Assembly (NCBI GenBank): GCA_016124525.1
Contig: WGNO01000031.1
Span: forward strand, 30,623-94,622
Reading direction: 5' to 3'
DNA length: 64,000 nt
DNA from: Nostoc sp. RI_552
GTDB taxonomy: Bacteria; Cyanobacteriota; Cyanobacteriia; Cyanobacteriales; Nostocaceae
Positions 1 through 9,794 of the stretch are shown here, piece after piece; within the stretch, counting starts at the first letter, position 1, and every line of letters begins with the position of its first letter. Below the pieces are notes generated by a model. That model did no database searches. It was not told the DNA's origin and saw only the letters and a list, made by a program, of their open reading frames with translations. A program made the translations under genes and the position numbers.

Positions 1-103
1 AACCCACCTTCCAAAAATTAACTTGTGGTAATCGATCTAACAGCGTGATGGCCCTCTGTAGATCCGGTACATCCAAAGGTACAATTATTCGTTCATTAGT
101 CAT
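1..103 (-). CDS. pyrF: Orotidine 5'-phosphate decarboxylase, N-terminal part (cut by window edge)
   Basis: Reading leftwards from ATG at 103, the 34 codons in the window begin [18 protein letters not shown] and continue to FWKVG, the first beta strand of OMP decarboxylases with the substrate-binding Asp of PLDV. The enzyme makes UMP from orotidylate in the cytosol, the last step of pyrimidine synthesis. It starts 13 bases after the tyrS stop on the same strand, so the two are probably co-transcribed. The start codon and first codons (ATGACTAATGAA) lie inside a heptameric intergenic repeat. The remainder lies outside the window. Confidence 0.8.
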   Translation of the reverse strand, partial: MTNERIIVPLDVPDLQRAITLLDRLPQVNFWKVG

Positions 104-128
104 TGGTCATTAGTCATTAGTTATTTAA
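91..128. repeat. Heptameric STRR repeat between tyrS and pyrF
   Basis: On the minus strand this reads as imperfect copies of TAATGAC (TAATGAC, TAATGACC, AATGAC, TAATGAAC). Such short tandemly repeated repetitive sequences are known from Anabaena-type genomes. The tyrS stop codon and the pyrF start codon both lie within it. Confidence 0.75.
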
Positions 129-1310
129 CAGCCGGACAAACTTATTTTTACCGACTTGCAGCACACGCCCGTGTAAATCACTTTTGCACTCAAACATCGT
201 ATCAACATCAGTAATGCGATGGCCATCCAGACGTACACCGCCTTCTTGAATTTTCCGTTTACCTTCCCCACTACTTTTGCACAAACCACTCAAATTGAGA
301 AGGTGGAATAACTTGACAGGAAACTCTGACACCTCAGCCAGAGAAAACTCTGGAACTGCGCCTTCCTTACCACCGGTTTTTGCAGCTTCCTTAGCCTCAT
401 TAGCTGCGGTTTCACCGTTGTAGTGTTTAACCACTTCCCATGCTAAAAGCATTTGGCAAGCACGAGGATTTTCTGGCAGTTGATCCAAAGGTAAATCCGT
501 AAGCAGTTCAAAATACTGAGGTAACAAATGATCAGGAACAGCTTGCAACTTCTGATACTTTTGGGCAGGATGTTCCGATAACCCCACATAATTACCGAGA
601 GACTTAGACATTTTTTGCACACCATCCGTACCAATTAAAATCGGTAGCAGCACCCCAAATTGGGGCTTTTGTCGAAAATAGCGTTGCAAATCTCGCCCTA
701 CAGCAATATTAAATTTCTGGTCGGTTCCCCCTAACTCTACATCGGCATCAACGGCCACCGAATCATAGCCCTGCATTAATGGATATAGGAACTCATGGAG
801 GAAAATTGGATTCTCTTTCTTATAACGTTCAGCAAATCCCTCTTTTGCTAACATCTGCCCTACAGTCATGGTAGAGAGTAACTCCAGAATTTTCCCTAAA
901 TTCAGGTGGGAGAGCCATTCAGAGTTATAACGAACCTCCAATCTCCCTGGTGTGTCAAAGTCCAAAATAGGGCGCACTTGGTCAAGATAGGTTTGAGCAT
1001 TTAGTGCCACATCTGCCTCTGTCAACTGACGACGCACCTCAGATTTACCTGTAGGATCGCCAATACGAGCTGTAAAATCACCAATAATGAGAACTGCTGT
1101 ATGACCTGCATCTTGAAAAGCCCGTAGTTTACGTACTGGTATGCTATGACCCAAGTGAATATCAGATCCCGTAGGATCAATTCCTAATTTAACCCTCAAA
1201 GCTCGGTCTGTAGTTGCCAAGCGCTTCTCTAAACTATCACTTTCACTATCCGTTGATTGGGGGAAAATTTCTACTATTCCACGATGTAGCCAAGAAAAAT
1301 TTTGTGTCAT
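117..1310 (-). CDS. tyrS: Tyrosyl-tRNA synthetase
   Basis: Class I aminoacyl-tRNA synthetase that charges tRNA-Tyr in the cytosol. Visible signatures are the nucleotide-binding HLGH (HIGH motif) in [28 protein letters not shown], the tyrosine pocket region LMQGYDS, the loop KMSKS, and a C-terminal S4 RNA-binding domain ([14 protein letters not shown]). The open frame reaches up to 1373, but the family start is [11 protein letters not shown] at 1310, giving 397 residues as in Nostoc homologues; the 21 residues before it look unlike the family. No strong ribosome binding site precedes it. It is probably co-transcribed with pyrF just downstream. Confidence 0.95.
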   Translation of the reverse strand: MTQNFSWLHRGIVEIFPQSTDSESDSLEKRLATTDRALRVKLGIDPTGSDIHLGHSIPVRKLRAFQDAGHTAVLIIGDFTARIGDPTGKSEVRRQLTEADVALNAQTYLDQVRPILDFDTPGRLEVRYNSEWLSHLNLGKILELLSTMTVGQMLAKEGFAERYKKENPIFLHEFLYPLMQGYDSVAVDADVELGGTDQKFNIAVGRDLQRYFRQKPQFGVLLPILIGTDGVQKMSKSLGNYVGLSEHPAQKYQKLQAVPDHLLPQYFELLTDLPLDQLPENPRACQMLLAWEVVKHYNGETAANEAKEAAKTGGKEGAVPEFSLAEVSEFPVKLFHLLNLSGLCKSSGEGKRKIQEGGVRLDGHRITDVDTMFECKSDLHGRVLQVGKNKFVRLLNN

Positions 1311-1486
1311 ACCCGGATATTCGCTACTAACTACGCTTTTACTATAAGTTAGGTTGGTTATATTCATTGGCAATTTGTTTGTACTTTAATCTACCGAATT
1401 AATATAATTGCAAACAATTAACCGCCAAGCTTCATTGAATATGAATAAACTACAGTTATATTTATAAATGAGGAATTAAGAACGCC

Positions 1487-3409
1487 GTGTCGTCTTCTAG
1501 GACTTTTACAAATAAGCAGCCACAAGGTCGCGCTTCATCAGGTTTTGAATTTTTGAAAGCAGTAGGTCAAATCACTGGCGGTACTCTGCTGTCAGTCACG
1601 ATGCTGGCAAGCTCTATTGTAGCGGGAGGCTTGGTAGGTCTAGCTATTAGTTTTCGTAACTTGCCAGATGTTAGACAGATGCGTAACTTTCTGCCCACAG
1701 AAACCACTTATATTTATGACATTAAGGGCAAACTGTTAACTAGTATCCACGGGGAAGCAAACCGCGAAGTCGTACCTCTAGATAGAATTTCCCCTCATCT
1801 CAAACGAGCAGTACTAGCCAGCGAAGATAGTCATTTTTACGACCATCACGGTATCAATCCCAGTGGTATCGGACGTGCTTTGATAGTTAACTTGGCAGCG
1901 GGTAGAGTGCGAGAGGGCGGTTCTACCATCACCATGCAGTTGGTGAAAAATTTGTTTTTAACTCAAAAACGTGCCTTTACTCGCAAGTTAGCTGAGGGAG
2001 TACTGGCAATTAGGTTAGAGCAAATTCTCAGCAAAGACCAAATTTTGGAAATGTACCTCAATCAAGTTTATTGGGGTCATAATAACTATGGCGTACAAAC
2101 GGCAGCACGCAGTTACTTCGACAAATCAGCACAAATCTTAAACTTGGCAGAGTCAGCAATGATGGCGGGTTTAATCCAAGCCCCGGAGGAATTTAGCCCC
2201 TTTGTGAATCGGAAGCTCGCAAAAGTAAAACAAGGGGAAGTTTTGGGGCGGATGCTCGACTTGAATTGGATTACCCGGCAAGAATACGATGAAGCCATCA
2301 ACCAAGAACTTAAATTCGGTAGAATTAAGTCGTTTCAAGGTAGTGCCTTACCTTATGTAACCAATACGGTAGCTCAAGAACTAGTACAAAAATTTGGGCG
2401 TGAGACCTTGTTAAAAGCGGGAATGCGCGTACAAACCACTATTGATGCTGAGTTCCAAAAGATGGCGGAAGAAACAGTTAGCAAGTGGAGTAAATCATTG
2501 ATTAGTCAAGGCTTGCGTGGTAATCAGATTGCCTTGGTAGCTGTGGACCCCCGCACCCATTTTGTCAAGGCACTGGTGGGTGGTGTAGACTCTAAAGCTA
2601 GCGAATTTAACCGTGCAACCCAAGCCCAGCGTCAACCAGGCTCCGCTTTTAAACCATTGGTATATTATGCTGCGTTTGCTACTGGTAAGTATACGCCAGA
2701 AACCGCAGTACAGGATACACCAATCAGCTATCGAGATGGTAGCGGTTGGTACAGACCAAGAAACTATGATGGCGGCTTTCAAGGATCAATGACGATACGT
2801 TCAGCCTTAGCTCAGTCTCGCAATATCCCGGTGATCAGGCTCGGTATGTCTGTAGGTATGAATAAAGTGGTAGATGTTGCTCGTACTTTGGGAATCAAAA
2901 GTCCCATGGCACCAGTGACTTCTTTACCCCTAGGAGCTATAGGCATTACACCTCTGGAACTAGCTAGTGCTTACGCTACCTTTGCCAATTATGGCTGGCA
3001 ATCGCCACCAACAGTTATAGCGCGTGTTACTGATAGTAGTGGCAATATAATGCTAGATAATACACCTAAACCACAGTTAGTTTTAGATCCATGGGCATCA
3101 GCAGCAACTATCGATATCATGCGTTCAGTAGTAACCATGGGTACTGGTAAAGCAGCAGACATAGGCAGGCCCAGTGCTGGTAAGACTGGAACAACCTCCT
3201 CAGAAAGAGATATTTGGTATGTGGGGACTGTGCCACAGTTAACAACTGCTGTCTGGGTAGGTAGAGACGACAACAGACCGTTATCTCGAGGTGCAACAGG
3301 AGGCGGTATGGTAGCCCCCATTTGGAAAGATTTTATGCAGCAAGCTCTCAAAGGTGTGCCCTTGGAGAACTTTAAACCTATTTCTCAGTTTCAGCGCCCT
3401 AAATCATAA
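1487..3409 (+). CDS. Class A penicillin-binding protein (glycosyltransferase + transpeptidase)
   Basis: Bifunctional peptidoglycan synthase of the PBP1A type, 640 residues, anchored in the plasma membrane by one segment at about residues 29-56. The GT51 domain shows catalytic Glu113 in ASEDSHFYDHHG, GGSTITMQLVKN (144-155) and the QILEMYLNQVYWG motif (185-197). The transpeptidase domain has the active-site SAFK (Ser386), SRN (444-446) and KTGTT (566-570). The start is GTG at 1487, preceded by AGGAA at 1471-1475. Upstream is the divergent tyrS; a hairpin at 3417-3449 separates it from the convergent DUF1825 gene. Cyanobacteria carry several such paralogues and I cannot say which one this is. 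Confidence 0.95.
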   Translation: MSSSRTFTNKQPQGRASSGFEFLKAVGQITGGTLLSVTMLASSIVAGGLVGLAISFRNLPDVRQMRNFLPTETTYIYDIKGKLLTSIHGEANREVVPLDRISPHLKRAVLASEDSHFYDHHGINPSGIGRALIVNLAAGRVREGGSTITMQLVKNLFLTQKRAFTRKLAEGVLAIRLEQILSKDQILEMYLNQVYWGHNNYGVQTAARSYFDKSAQILNLAESAMMAGLIQAPEEFSPFVNRKLAKVKQGEVLGRMLDLNWITRQEYDEAINQELKFGRIKSFQGSALPYVTNTVAQELVQKFGRETLLKAGMRVQTTIDAEFQKMAEETVSKWSKSLISQGLRGNQIALVAVDPRTHFVKALVGGVDSKASEFNRATQAQRQPGSAFKPLVYYAAFATGKYTPETAVQDTPISYRDGSGWYRPRNYDGGFQGSMTIRSALAQSRNIPVIRLGMSVGMNKVVDVARTLGIKSPMAPVTSLPLGAIGITPLELASAYATFANYGWQSPPTVIARVTDSSGNIMLDNTPKPQLVLDPWASAATIDIMRSVVTMGTGKAADIGRPSAGKTGTTSSERDIWYVGTVPQLTTAVWVGRDDNRPLSRGATGGGMVAPIWKDFMQQALKGVPLENFKPISQFQRPKS

Positions 3410-3416
3410 GTGGATG

Positions 3417-3449
3417 GGGATTTTGGAGAGGTGGTTCATCCAAAATCCC
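3417..3449. terminator. Bidirectional hairpin between convergent genes
   Basis: GGGATTTTGGA pairs perfectly with TCCAAAATCCC around an 11-base loop, between the stop codons of the penicillin-binding protein gene (plus) and the DUF1825 gene (minus). There is no long T-run, so termination is inferred from stem strength and position. Confidence 0.6.
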
Positions 3450-3476
3450 TGATCAAAAATTCAAAATTCACTATTG

Positions 3477-3794
3477 TTATTTTTCTAGTTCGCTTTTCAT
3501 CCGCTGTAAGGTAAAATTCATTTGCTCAAACATCTGTTGCGGGGTCATGCCAAATTGACCTAGCTGAGTCTTGAGCTGCTGCACGGTCATCTGTGCCATG
3601 AAATCTTCTGAGAGCTCGAATCGCTTCATAAAAACGCGATATCGATCCATAATGGCTTCCATTTGCTCAATAAACAGCTTTTTACCCTCACGATCAAACT
3701 TGCCGTAGTTGCTGCCAAGGCTGATCATTGCTTGATAATCTTCAAACAGCTGTTTTGCTTCTTGCTGAACTATATCAGAGTCAAAGAATCCCAT
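3477..3794 (-). CDS. DUF1825 family protein
   Basis: Small soluble helical protein beginning MGFFDSDIVQQEAKQLFEDYQ, the hallmark start of the cyanobacterial DUF1825 family. I chose ATG at 3794 over the upstream ATG at 3809 because the family starts at MGFF. At 105 residues it has the usual length and is rich in Met and Gln (TQLGQFGMTPQQMFEQM). It has no catalytic motif or membrane segment. The family is nearly universal in cyanobacteria and its function is, as far as I know, not established. Confidence 0.9.
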   Translation of the reverse strand: MGFFDSDIVQQEAKQLFEDYQAMISLGSNYGKFDREGKKLFIEQMEAIMDRYRVFMKRFELSEDFMAQMTVQQLKTQLGQFGMTPQQMFEQMNFTLQRMKSELEK

Positions 3795-3979
3795 TTTGCT
3801 TATATCCAACTGAGTATTGAGACTCAGTAGCTTATATTTTTGCCTCTACCACTATTGTAGTTTAGGGAATTCGTCTAAGGAACAAGTTTCGGTTTAAGTA
3901 CGGTTTTTTACCCGAATTTCAACACTTGACTATGTGGACAGTGCAGAAAAACTATTAACCAGTGATCAACAATTGGTGA

Positions 3980-4405
3980 CTAATGACCAATGAAATCCAA
4001 CATAATTCTTTGATGTATGGGGCCTAAAGGCCTGATTTCATCAGCAATTGATGAATAACACTTTCCTGTGCGAATATCTTCAGGTGTTAATAATTTCATA
4101 TCCCAGCCTTCATTTAAATTCAGTTGACTTAATTCTGCTAACAGTGGTGCATGAAAAACGTGACGAACAGCAGCTTCATCTTGATAACAACCGAATTTAA
4201 AAAATTCTGGTAGTTTATAGCCGATTTCTTCTATAATCTCTCGCTTCACTGCTATATCTGGCGTTTCATCCACTTCTAGATGTCCACCGAATAGCCCCCA
4301 GTAACCCGGGTAGAGAATATCAGGGATATTATCTCGCAGTTGCATGAGAAATTTGTCTTCTTGGTAAAGAATTGCGATTGCTACATGGACTGGTTGATTA
4401 GTCAT
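3980..4405 (-). CDS. Nudix hydrolase
   Basis: 141-residue Nudix protein that should hydrolyse a nucleoside diphosphate linked to another group. The Nudix box is complete: GGHLEVDETPDIAVKREI followed by IEEIGY, with the REXXEE metal-binding glutamates. The substrate cannot be told from the sequence. The start codon context ATGACTAATCAA and the last codons with the TAG stop (ATTGGTCATTAG) are both made of the TAATGAC-type repeat, suggesting repeat insertion has remodelled both ends. It lies head-to-tail after the lipoprotein gene. Confidence 0.88.
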   Translation of the reverse strand: MTNQPVHVAIAILYQEDKFLMQLRDNIPDILYPGYWGLFGGHLEVDETPDIAVKREIIEEIGYKLPEFFKFGCYQDEAAVRHVFHAPLLAELSQLNLNEGWDMKLLTPEDIRTGKCYSSIADEIRPLGPIHQRIMLDFIGH

Positions 4406-4435
4406 TAGTTGTAACTGGATATTTTCCTAAGAATC

Positions 4436-4840
4436 CTAACTTTCCTCAATATAAGTTTCCCCAAATTCTTGGTCAGCTAAGGGAATACTTTTATAGCGAA
4501 CTTTACCCCTAATTACTACTGGGTCTCCCTCTTTGAGATTGGGTTGATGAGTAATCACCCAAATTTTGCCGGTGGAGTCACCAATTTGATATGCCCATTG
4601 CTTAATTAAAGGAACTTGCTTTTCTACTTTACCTTGGATATAAACTATGGACTGCTGGTCTGTTTCGGCTTTAATATCCCGAATGAAAGTCACATTGCTA
4701 CCAATGCCCAAGTTTCCAGTGTTTAAGGTGGATTTTGTGAAAGAACCACAACTAGAAAGACCAGCTACAAGTAACAAAGCAACTCCCAGGCGGTAATAAG
4801 GAATAATACTGCCAAGGTGAAATTTTTTTGTTCGTTGCAT
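4436..4840 (-). CDS. Putative lipoprotein with OB-fold-like domain
   Basis: 134 residues from ATG at 4840. A basic start (MQRTKKFHLG) and a hydrophobic segment YRLGVALLLVAGLSSC end in the lipobox LSSC, so the protein should be lipid-anchored at Cys. The mature part has the beta-rich pattern of small cyanobacterial OB-fold proteins (QGKVEKQVPLIKQWAYQIGD, then WVITHQPNLKEGDPVVIRGKV). This fold is often annotated as nucleic-acid-binding, but a lipid-anchored location argues against that role. Function unknown. The upstream ATG at 4870 would add ten residues without family character. Confidence 0.7.
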   Translation of the reverse strand: MQRTKKFHLGSIIPYYRLGVALLLVAGLSSCGSFTKSTLNTGNLGIGSNVTFIRDIKAETDQQSIVYIQGKVEKQVPLIKQWAYQIGDSTGKIWVITHQPNLKEGDPVVIRGKVRYKSIPLADQEFGETYIEES

Positions 4841-5072
4841 GAAGTGAATTCCCATGAGTAAACTTGCCAAGCAGAGGGGGATTATTGCCCATTTCTCATT
4901 AACCTCTATATTTGATTGCTTTATTGTTCAGTTGAGGCAGTTGATCTGAGAATATAGACAATATGAGTATAGTCTTGCGGATCAAAAGACGCTACGCCAT
5001 TACGCAACAACACCTTAATAGTTAAGGAAAGGATTGAAATATGGACTCAAGGCGAGTCTTGTGGGGATTCTA

Positions 5073-5948
5073 ATGGAAACAAAAACTGCCAAAATTCTGG
5101 ATGGTAAAGCTTTAGCTGAAAAAATTCATCAAGAAATTTCAGCTATCACTAAAAAAACACAAACAAAAATGGGGCGACCTCCCGGTTTAGCCGTACTAAT
5201 GGTCGGTGATAACCCAGCATCAGCCGCTTATGTACGCAACAAAGAACGAGCTTGTACTAAAGTCGGTATTGCTTCTTTTGGCCAGCATTTTCCGACAGAA
5301 ACTAGCCAAGGGGAAATAGAACAAGTAATTGCTGCACTCAACGAAGATGAACGGGTAGACGGTATTCTCGTGCAGTTACCTCTACCCAGCCACTTGGATG
5401 CTGTAGCCATGCTCAATACAATAGACCCGGACAAAGATGCTGATGGACTGCATCCAGTTAACTTAGGGCGGTTAGTCCGGGGAGAAGCTGGTTTACGCAG
5501 TTGTACCCCAGCCGGTGTGATGCGACTATTGGAGGAATATGAAATTTCTTTGCCAGGAAAACAAGCTGTGGTGGTGGGGCGCAGTATTTTAGTCGGTAAA
5601 CCCATGGCCTTGATGCTCTTGGAAGCCGATGCTACCGTGACTATTGCTCACTCGCGATCGCTGGATCTTGGTACTATCACTAAGAATGCTGATATGATTA
5701 TTGCTGCTGTGGGTCGCCCAGGATTAATTACTGGTGAAATGGTCAAACCTGGTTCTCTTGTGGTAGATGTGGGGATGAATCGTGTCACAGATGCCAGTGG
5801 CAAAAGCCGATTAGTTGGCGATGTTCAATGGGAATCAACTGCTGGCGTGGCCGAATATATCACTCCAGTTCCCGGTGGTGTTGGTCCCATGACCGTGGCT
5901 ATGTTGCTGCAAAACACAGTCACCAGTTATTTGAAAAAGGCAAGGTAG
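5073..5948 (+). CDS. folD: Methylene-THF dehydrogenase / methenyl-THF cyclohydrolase
   Basis: Bifunctional cytosolic folate enzyme making 10-formyl-THF for purine and formyl-Met-tRNA synthesis. Visible are the catalytic YVRNK in [31 protein letters not shown], the substrate loop [26 protein letters not shown], the Rossmann stretch [17 protein letters not shown] and the C-terminal [15 protein letters not shown] chose ATG at 5073 (291 residues, [15 protein letters not shown]) over the in-frame TTG at 5034, because the family starts there and GGGGAT lies just upstream. It is followed on the same strand by crtE. Confidence 0.95.
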   Translation: METKTAKILDGKALAEKIHQEISAITKKTQTKMGRPPGLAVLMVGDNPASAAYVRNKERACTKVGIASFGQHFPTETSQGEIEQVIAALNEDERVDGILVQLPLPSHLDAVAMLNTIDPDKDADGLHPVNLGRLVRGEAGLRSCTPAGVMRLLEEYEISLPGKQAVVVGRSILVGKPMALMLLEADATVTIAHSRSLDLGTITKNADMIIAAVGRPGLITGEMVKPGSLVVDVGMNRVTDASGKSRLVGDVQWESTAGVAEYITPVPGGVGPMTVAMLLQNTVTSYLKKAR

Positions 5949-5970
5949 TTGTGAGTGGTCAGTTATTAAT

Positions 5971-6005
5971 TTTAAATTTTTAAATTTTTAAATTTTTAAA
6001 TTTTC
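5971..6005. repeat. Tandem 9-base AT repeat
   Basis: About four tandem copies of TAAATTTTT lie between folD and crtE. It is a simple repeat likely to vary by slippage; it may also act as an AT-rich upstream element for crtE. Confidence 0.7.
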
Positions 6006-6099
6006 ACTCCTCAATCATGACTTTTTCCGCGCCAGAGCATCTTAGAATTGTGACGGATAGGACAAACAGCCAACAGCCCAAAATCAAAGGAATTTAAGA

Positions 6100-7029
6100 A
6101 TGGTAGCAGCTGACAACCTCCAGACAATGCATCAGGAAGCCACCTTTAACCTCGCCGCCTATCTCAATGAGCGGCAAAAACTTTGTGAAACTGCTCTGGA
6201 TCAAGCTATTCCCGTAGTCTATCCAGAAAAGATTTATGAATCCATGCGCTATTCGCTATTGGCTGGAGGTAAGCGTCTACGCCCCATTCTCTGCCTTGCT
6301 GCCTGCGAAATGATTGGTGGAACCATTGAAATGGCTATGCCAACGGCCTGTGCTATGGAAATGATCCATACAATGTCCTTGATTCACGACGACCTGCCAG
6401 CAATGGATAATGATGATTATCGTCGTGGCAGATTGACAAATCACAAAGTATATGGCGAGAATATAGCAATTTTAGCTGGTGATGGCTTGTTGGCTTATGC
6501 TTTTGAGTTTGTGGCTACTCAAACTCCTGATATCGTTTCCAGAGAACGAGTTTTGCAGGTGATTGCTCGTGTAGGCAAAGCTGTGGGGGCGGCTGGGTTG
6601 GTGGGGGGTCAAGTGGTTGATTTAGATTCAGAAGGTAAATCTGATATTTCTCTGGAAACCCTGAATTTTATTCATAACCACAAAACGGCTGCCCTTTTAG
6701 AAGCTAGTGTTGTTTGCGGGGGAATTGTAGCGGGAGCATCTTCAGAAGATGTAGAACGACTATCTCGCTATTCCCAAAACATCGGTCTGGCATTTCAGAT
6801 CATAGATGATATTCTGGACATAACTGCTACTCAGGAGCAATTAGGTAAGACTGCTGGTAAAGACCTAATAGCTAAAAAAATTACTTATCCCAGCCTTTGG
6901 GGACTTGAAGAATCACGTTCCAAAGCTCAAAAGCTAGTGGAAGCAGCCTGTGAAGAATTAGAAACATTCGGAAAGTTGGCACAGCCACTCCAAGCACTGG
7001 CTCACTTTATCACAAGTCGCAATCACTAG
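6100..7029 (+). CDS. crtE: Geranylgeranyl diphosphate synthase
   Basis: Trans-prenyltransferase (309 residues) that condenses isopentenyl diphosphate units into GGPP for carotenoids, the chlorophyll phytyl tail and quinones. The first aspartate-rich motif is DDLPAMDND in [19 protein letters not shown], the second is DDILD in [24 protein letters not shown] binds the diphosphate. AAAGGAA precedes the ATG. The region after folD and before a DUF212 gene matches the order I recall in Nostoc-type genomes. Confidence 0.93.
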   Translation: MVAADNLQTMHQEATFNLAAYLNERQKLCETALDQAIPVVYPEKIYESMRYSLLAGGKRLRPILCLAACEMIGGTIEMAMPTACAMEMIHTMSLIHDDLPAMDNDDYRRGRLTNHKVYGENIAILAGDGLLAYAFEFVATQTPDIVSRERVLQVIARVGKAVGAAGLVGGQVVDLDSEGKSDISLETLNFIHNHKTAALLEASVVCGGIVAGASSEDVERLSRYSQNIGLAFQIIDDILDITATQEQLGKTAGKDLIAKKITYPSLWGLEESRSKAQKLVEAACEELETFGKLAQPLQALAHFITSRNH

Positions 7030-7117
7030 GTCAATTTGGGATTGAGGATTTTGGGTTGTATTAAAATGTTTCCTCAGAAAAAATTGCTGCTAAATTTACT
7101 AACCGAACCAAAATACC

Positions 7118-7573
7118 ATGCAGGACATAGGAAATATTTTAGATAACCGCGTGCTGCTGGTTGCTCTGGTAGCTTGTTTAGTTGCTCAAGTACTGAAGCT
7201 GGTAGTTGAGGTGGTCAAACATCGCAAACTGAATGTACGTGTTTTAGTCACAACTGGAGGTATGCCTAGTGCCCATTCAGCTTTTGTTACAGCTCTAGCA
7301 GCTGGGGTAGGGCAAAGCCTTGGTTGGTCATCTCCTGAGTTTGCTTTAGCTACGGTTTTTGCCATTATTGTCATGTATGATGCAGCCGGAGTCCGTCAAG
7401 CTGCTGGCAAGCAAGCTCGGATTCTCAATCAAATGATTGATGAACTGTTCCACGAAAAACCAGACTTTAGCCAAGACCGTCTCAAAGAATTACTAGGGCA
7501 TACACCGGTGCAAGTCATAGTTGGGTCGGTTTTGGGGATAACCATTTATTGGTTAGCTCGATTTGCTTATTAG
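7118..7573 (+). CDS. Divergent PAP2 family membrane protein (DUF212)
   Basis: 151-residue membrane protein with about four hydrophobic segments (near residues 10-30, 55-70, 78-90 and 133-150). The DUF212 core is visible as TTGGMPSAHSAFVTALA, which resembles the PSGH-type motif of PAP2 phosphatases, and YDAAGVRQAAGKQA. A lipid phosphatase role is possible but unproven. It follows crtE on the same strand after 88 bases, which makes a link to isoprenoid diphosphate metabolism conceivable but not shown. Confidence 0.88.
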   Translation: MQDIGNILDNRVLLVALVACLVAQVLKLVVEVVKHRKLNVRVLVTTGGMPSAHSAFVTALAAGVGQSLGWSSPEFALATVFAIIVMYDAAGVRQAAGKQARILNQMIDELFHEKPDFSQDRLKELLGHTPVQVIVGSVLGITIYWLARFAY

Positions 7574-7711
7574 TTTATCAGACAATTAGCTTCTGATTTT
7601 AATGTTTCATGATAAAACCAGACACTTTGCCCTGTTAGCAGTTGGCATCGCCCTGTTGTGTAACGACGAGTCTGTGAATGTAGAATGCTTACGCCTTTGG
7701 GCCTAGCAGTG

Positions 7712-8371
7712 TCACAAACGCACAGATGAGCGCAGTAACATGACTTTACTTCCATCTACTATGACGGCAAAAAAACCGCGTTGGTTGAGTTTTTCCAGTG
7801 TGCGGTATGCTTCTCGTTGGTTGCTAGTGTAAGCTGCTAGCAAATAAGGGCGTTGTCCGTAGGAAGCAAAGCCTATGTTACCACCCATCACTTCTTGTAC
7901 ACTATTTGCCAGTTGCGGTTGGTTGAAATAATCTACCAATACAGCATAACCATCTCCTAATACTTGGGGATTAAAGCTGATTGTCTGAGTTTGAGTTCGT
8001 GGTGCTTGTGTGATACCTGCTACTGTCGGTGTTGTAGTAATGATGGCAGATAAACCAACAATATTATTTACATATCTTGCCCAACGATTAGCATCCTCCA
8101 TTTTTTTAAACCCGCCGATGCGCGTCACTGTATCAGTAAGATATTGGCAAGTTGTAGCTTGAATTTCACTGGGTAATACACTACGTAGCTGTTTCTGACT
8201 ATTTGCTGTGGGACTAACTACTAGCAAAAGATACTCCCCAGGGCGGGGTGGTTGACAAATAGGAACATTTTGTTGGGCAATGACAGAAGTCATGCTACCT
8301 ATCAAGCCTGTTGCTGCAATTGCTAATGTATTGAATAAAGTATTAAGTTGGTGCACAAAGCTGTAACGCAT
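7712..8371 (-). CDS. Secreted cyanobacterial protein of unknown function (SPOR-like)
   Basis: 219 residues with an N-terminal hydrophobic stretch (LAIAATGLIGSMTSVIAQQ, about residues 16-34) that looks like a signal peptide with cleavage after AxA-like VIA. Two repeats of about 80 residues resemble SPOR-like folds: GEYLLLVV...GGFKKMEDANRWARYVNN and GYAVLVDY...REAYRTLEKLNQRGFFAVIV. Such repeats bind denuded glycan in SPOR proteins, so a periplasmic or cell wall role is possible. I do not recognise a named gene. Confidence 0.65.
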   Translation of the reverse strand: MRYSFVHQLNTLFNTLAIAATGLIGSMTSVIAQQNVPICQPPRPGEYLLLVVSPTANSQKQLRSVLPSEIQATTCQYLTDTVTRIGGFKKMEDANRWARYVNNIVGLSAIITTTPTVAGITQAPRTQTQTISFNPQVLGDGYAVLVDYFNQPQLANSVQEVMGGNIGFASYGQRPYLLAAYTSNQREAYRTLEKLNQRGFFAVIVDGSKVMLLRSSVRL

Positions 8372-8497
8372 AAACCAGATTCTCTACCAAAATTTCCAAA
8401 ATATTTTTTGTTTAGCTAATTTTAGGGCAGGTTTTTTAGCTGCCCCATGTTGTTCTCGCTGGCGAAGGTAAGGGGGACGTGGCCGGGAACCAATGGA

Positions 8498-8827
8498 CTA
8501 AGACAGGGCAGCGAGGGATGCCAAAGGATTTGAAATTGTCTCAGAAGGAGCCTGAAATTCTCCTGTAATCACATACTCTAACCGCAGTTTCAGCCAGGTA
8601 ATAAATTGGGAATTGGTAGAAATAATGGCGGCGGCTGGTTTAGGACACTTAGCTTTGATGTCTGCCATTTGAGGTGATTCTAAGAACGCTGGCTGCTTGA
8701 TTAACCAAAAATCAATTTCTTTTTCTTGCTCATGGTAATAACGAGTGCGTTCTTTTAGCACTTCTGCCATTGGTTCTTCTTCTATCAGGAACTTTTGACT
8801 TGCCAAAACGTAATAGTATGTTTGCAT
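8498..8827 (-). CDS. ycf54: Ycf54, Mg-protoporphyrin ester cyclase accessory protein
   Basis: 109 residues matching Ycf54 (slr1780-type): TYYYVLASQKFLIEEEPMAEVLKERTRYY, then EIDFWLIKQPAFLESP and the C-terminal LRLEYVITGEFQAP. In cyanobacteria and plants this soluble protein associates with the AcsF subunit of the oxidative cyclase that makes ring E of chlorophyll. It is one of three tetrapyrrole genes in the window with chlH and hemL, though not clustered with them. It ends 80 bases before the next minus-strand region and has its own promoter region. Confidence 0.9.
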   Translation of the reverse strand: MQTYYYVLASQKFLIEEEPMAEVLKERTRYYHEQEKEIDFWLIKQPAFLESPQMADIKAKCPKPAAAIISTNSQFITWLKLRLEYVITGEFQAPSETISNPLASLAALS

Positions 8828-8906
8828 TTTTTTACCTTTGCTTGCTATCTCATAGTTCAGGGTACAGTATCTAGCACTGTACCCCTAAAAAATAATTGAA
8901 CCGGAA

Positions 8907-9689
8907 TTACTTCTTCAAAGCACTAAAGGGACAAGTACTGGTTTTTCCTTGAGCAGTGGTTGATTTTTTTTTCCCATGCCAGAAGTGTTGCAAAAAACTC
9001 CAAAAATTTGTTTGTTTGTGCTGTTGTTCAGCAGTTTCTTGTGGTCCACTTGCTGTTAGCTTCTCTAAGAACTTGGTGTTGTCATAATAGTGTTCCAAGG
9101 ACAAGATTTTCAAGTCATCGGTAACCCGGGCAATGCTCATACCGATAACTTCTATTGTCTCTCCTGTGGGTGCATAGTCTTTGTATGTGCCCTGAAAATG
9201 TCCCCAATGCCGCCATTTAAATGCAATGGTGGGTGGAGCTGAGAATACTTCTAGCACTTCCCAGAGAAATCCTTCGGGAAATGCTGTATGAAAGAGGTTT
9301 GTGGATGTTTCAAAGTTTTCTTCAGCAGCTTTGTAATGTTGTGTATTACCGATTAAGAGTTTGTAAGTCCCCGACTCTACCACATCTGATACTGTATAGC
9401 TAGGTCCTCCATTGGTACTCATGGAGAACTGGTCATGGACAACGGATATCCACTGCTGGGGGTTAGTTTTGAAGTTAGCTTCTACATCGAAGGTTCTCAC
9501 CAAGTTTTGAACTATCGCTTCTAGTGAACCTTGGGGATGATTACGTGTACTTTCTTTGGCCAGATTTTCGTTGGAACGGCTATAGTCAGGAAACTTGCCA
9601 TAGCGCCATTGGATATCAGTACTCTGTTCTAGTACTTTATCTCTGTGCTGTACCCAAAGCGGCAGATTGTTCGACTTTGTTGAGGTCAT
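8907..9689 (-). CDS. SnoaL-like polyketide-cyclase-fold protein with CPFS tail
   Basis: 260 residues. The centre (about residues 60-210) has the NTF2/SnoaL-like pattern (VVESGTYKLLIGN, FEVFSAPPTIAFKWRHWGHFQGTYKDYAPTGETIEVIGMSIARV, then LEHYYDNTKFLEKL) of ester-like polyketide cyclase relatives. The C-terminus carries a separate basic linker ending TCPFSALKK, a Cys-Pro element that can ligate haem in other proteins. No catalytic assignment is possible. It starts with MTSTKSNNLPLW; no neighbour gives a functional hint. Confidence 0.65.
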   Translation of the reverse strand: MTSTKSNNLPLWVQHRDKVLEQSTDIQWRYGKFPDYSRSNENLAKESTRNHPQGSLEAIVQNLVRTFDVEANFKTNPQQWISVVHDQFSMSTNGGPSYTVSDVVESGTYKLLIGNTQHYKAAEENFETSTNLFHTAFPEGFLWEVLEVFSAPPTIAFKWRHWGHFQGTYKDYAPTGETIEVIGMSIARVTDDLKILSLEHYYDNTKFLEKLTASGPQETAEQQHKQTNFWSFLQHFWHGKKKSTTAQGKTSTCPFSALKK

Positions 9690-9794
9690 AGAAGTTTTTG
9701 CTGAAAATTTAACTCCAAATTGCTGGATTTCGCAGTTACAACCCCTCTAGTTTGGAAATCTTAAGACCCTATGCATCGCTGCAATGACTGATAA

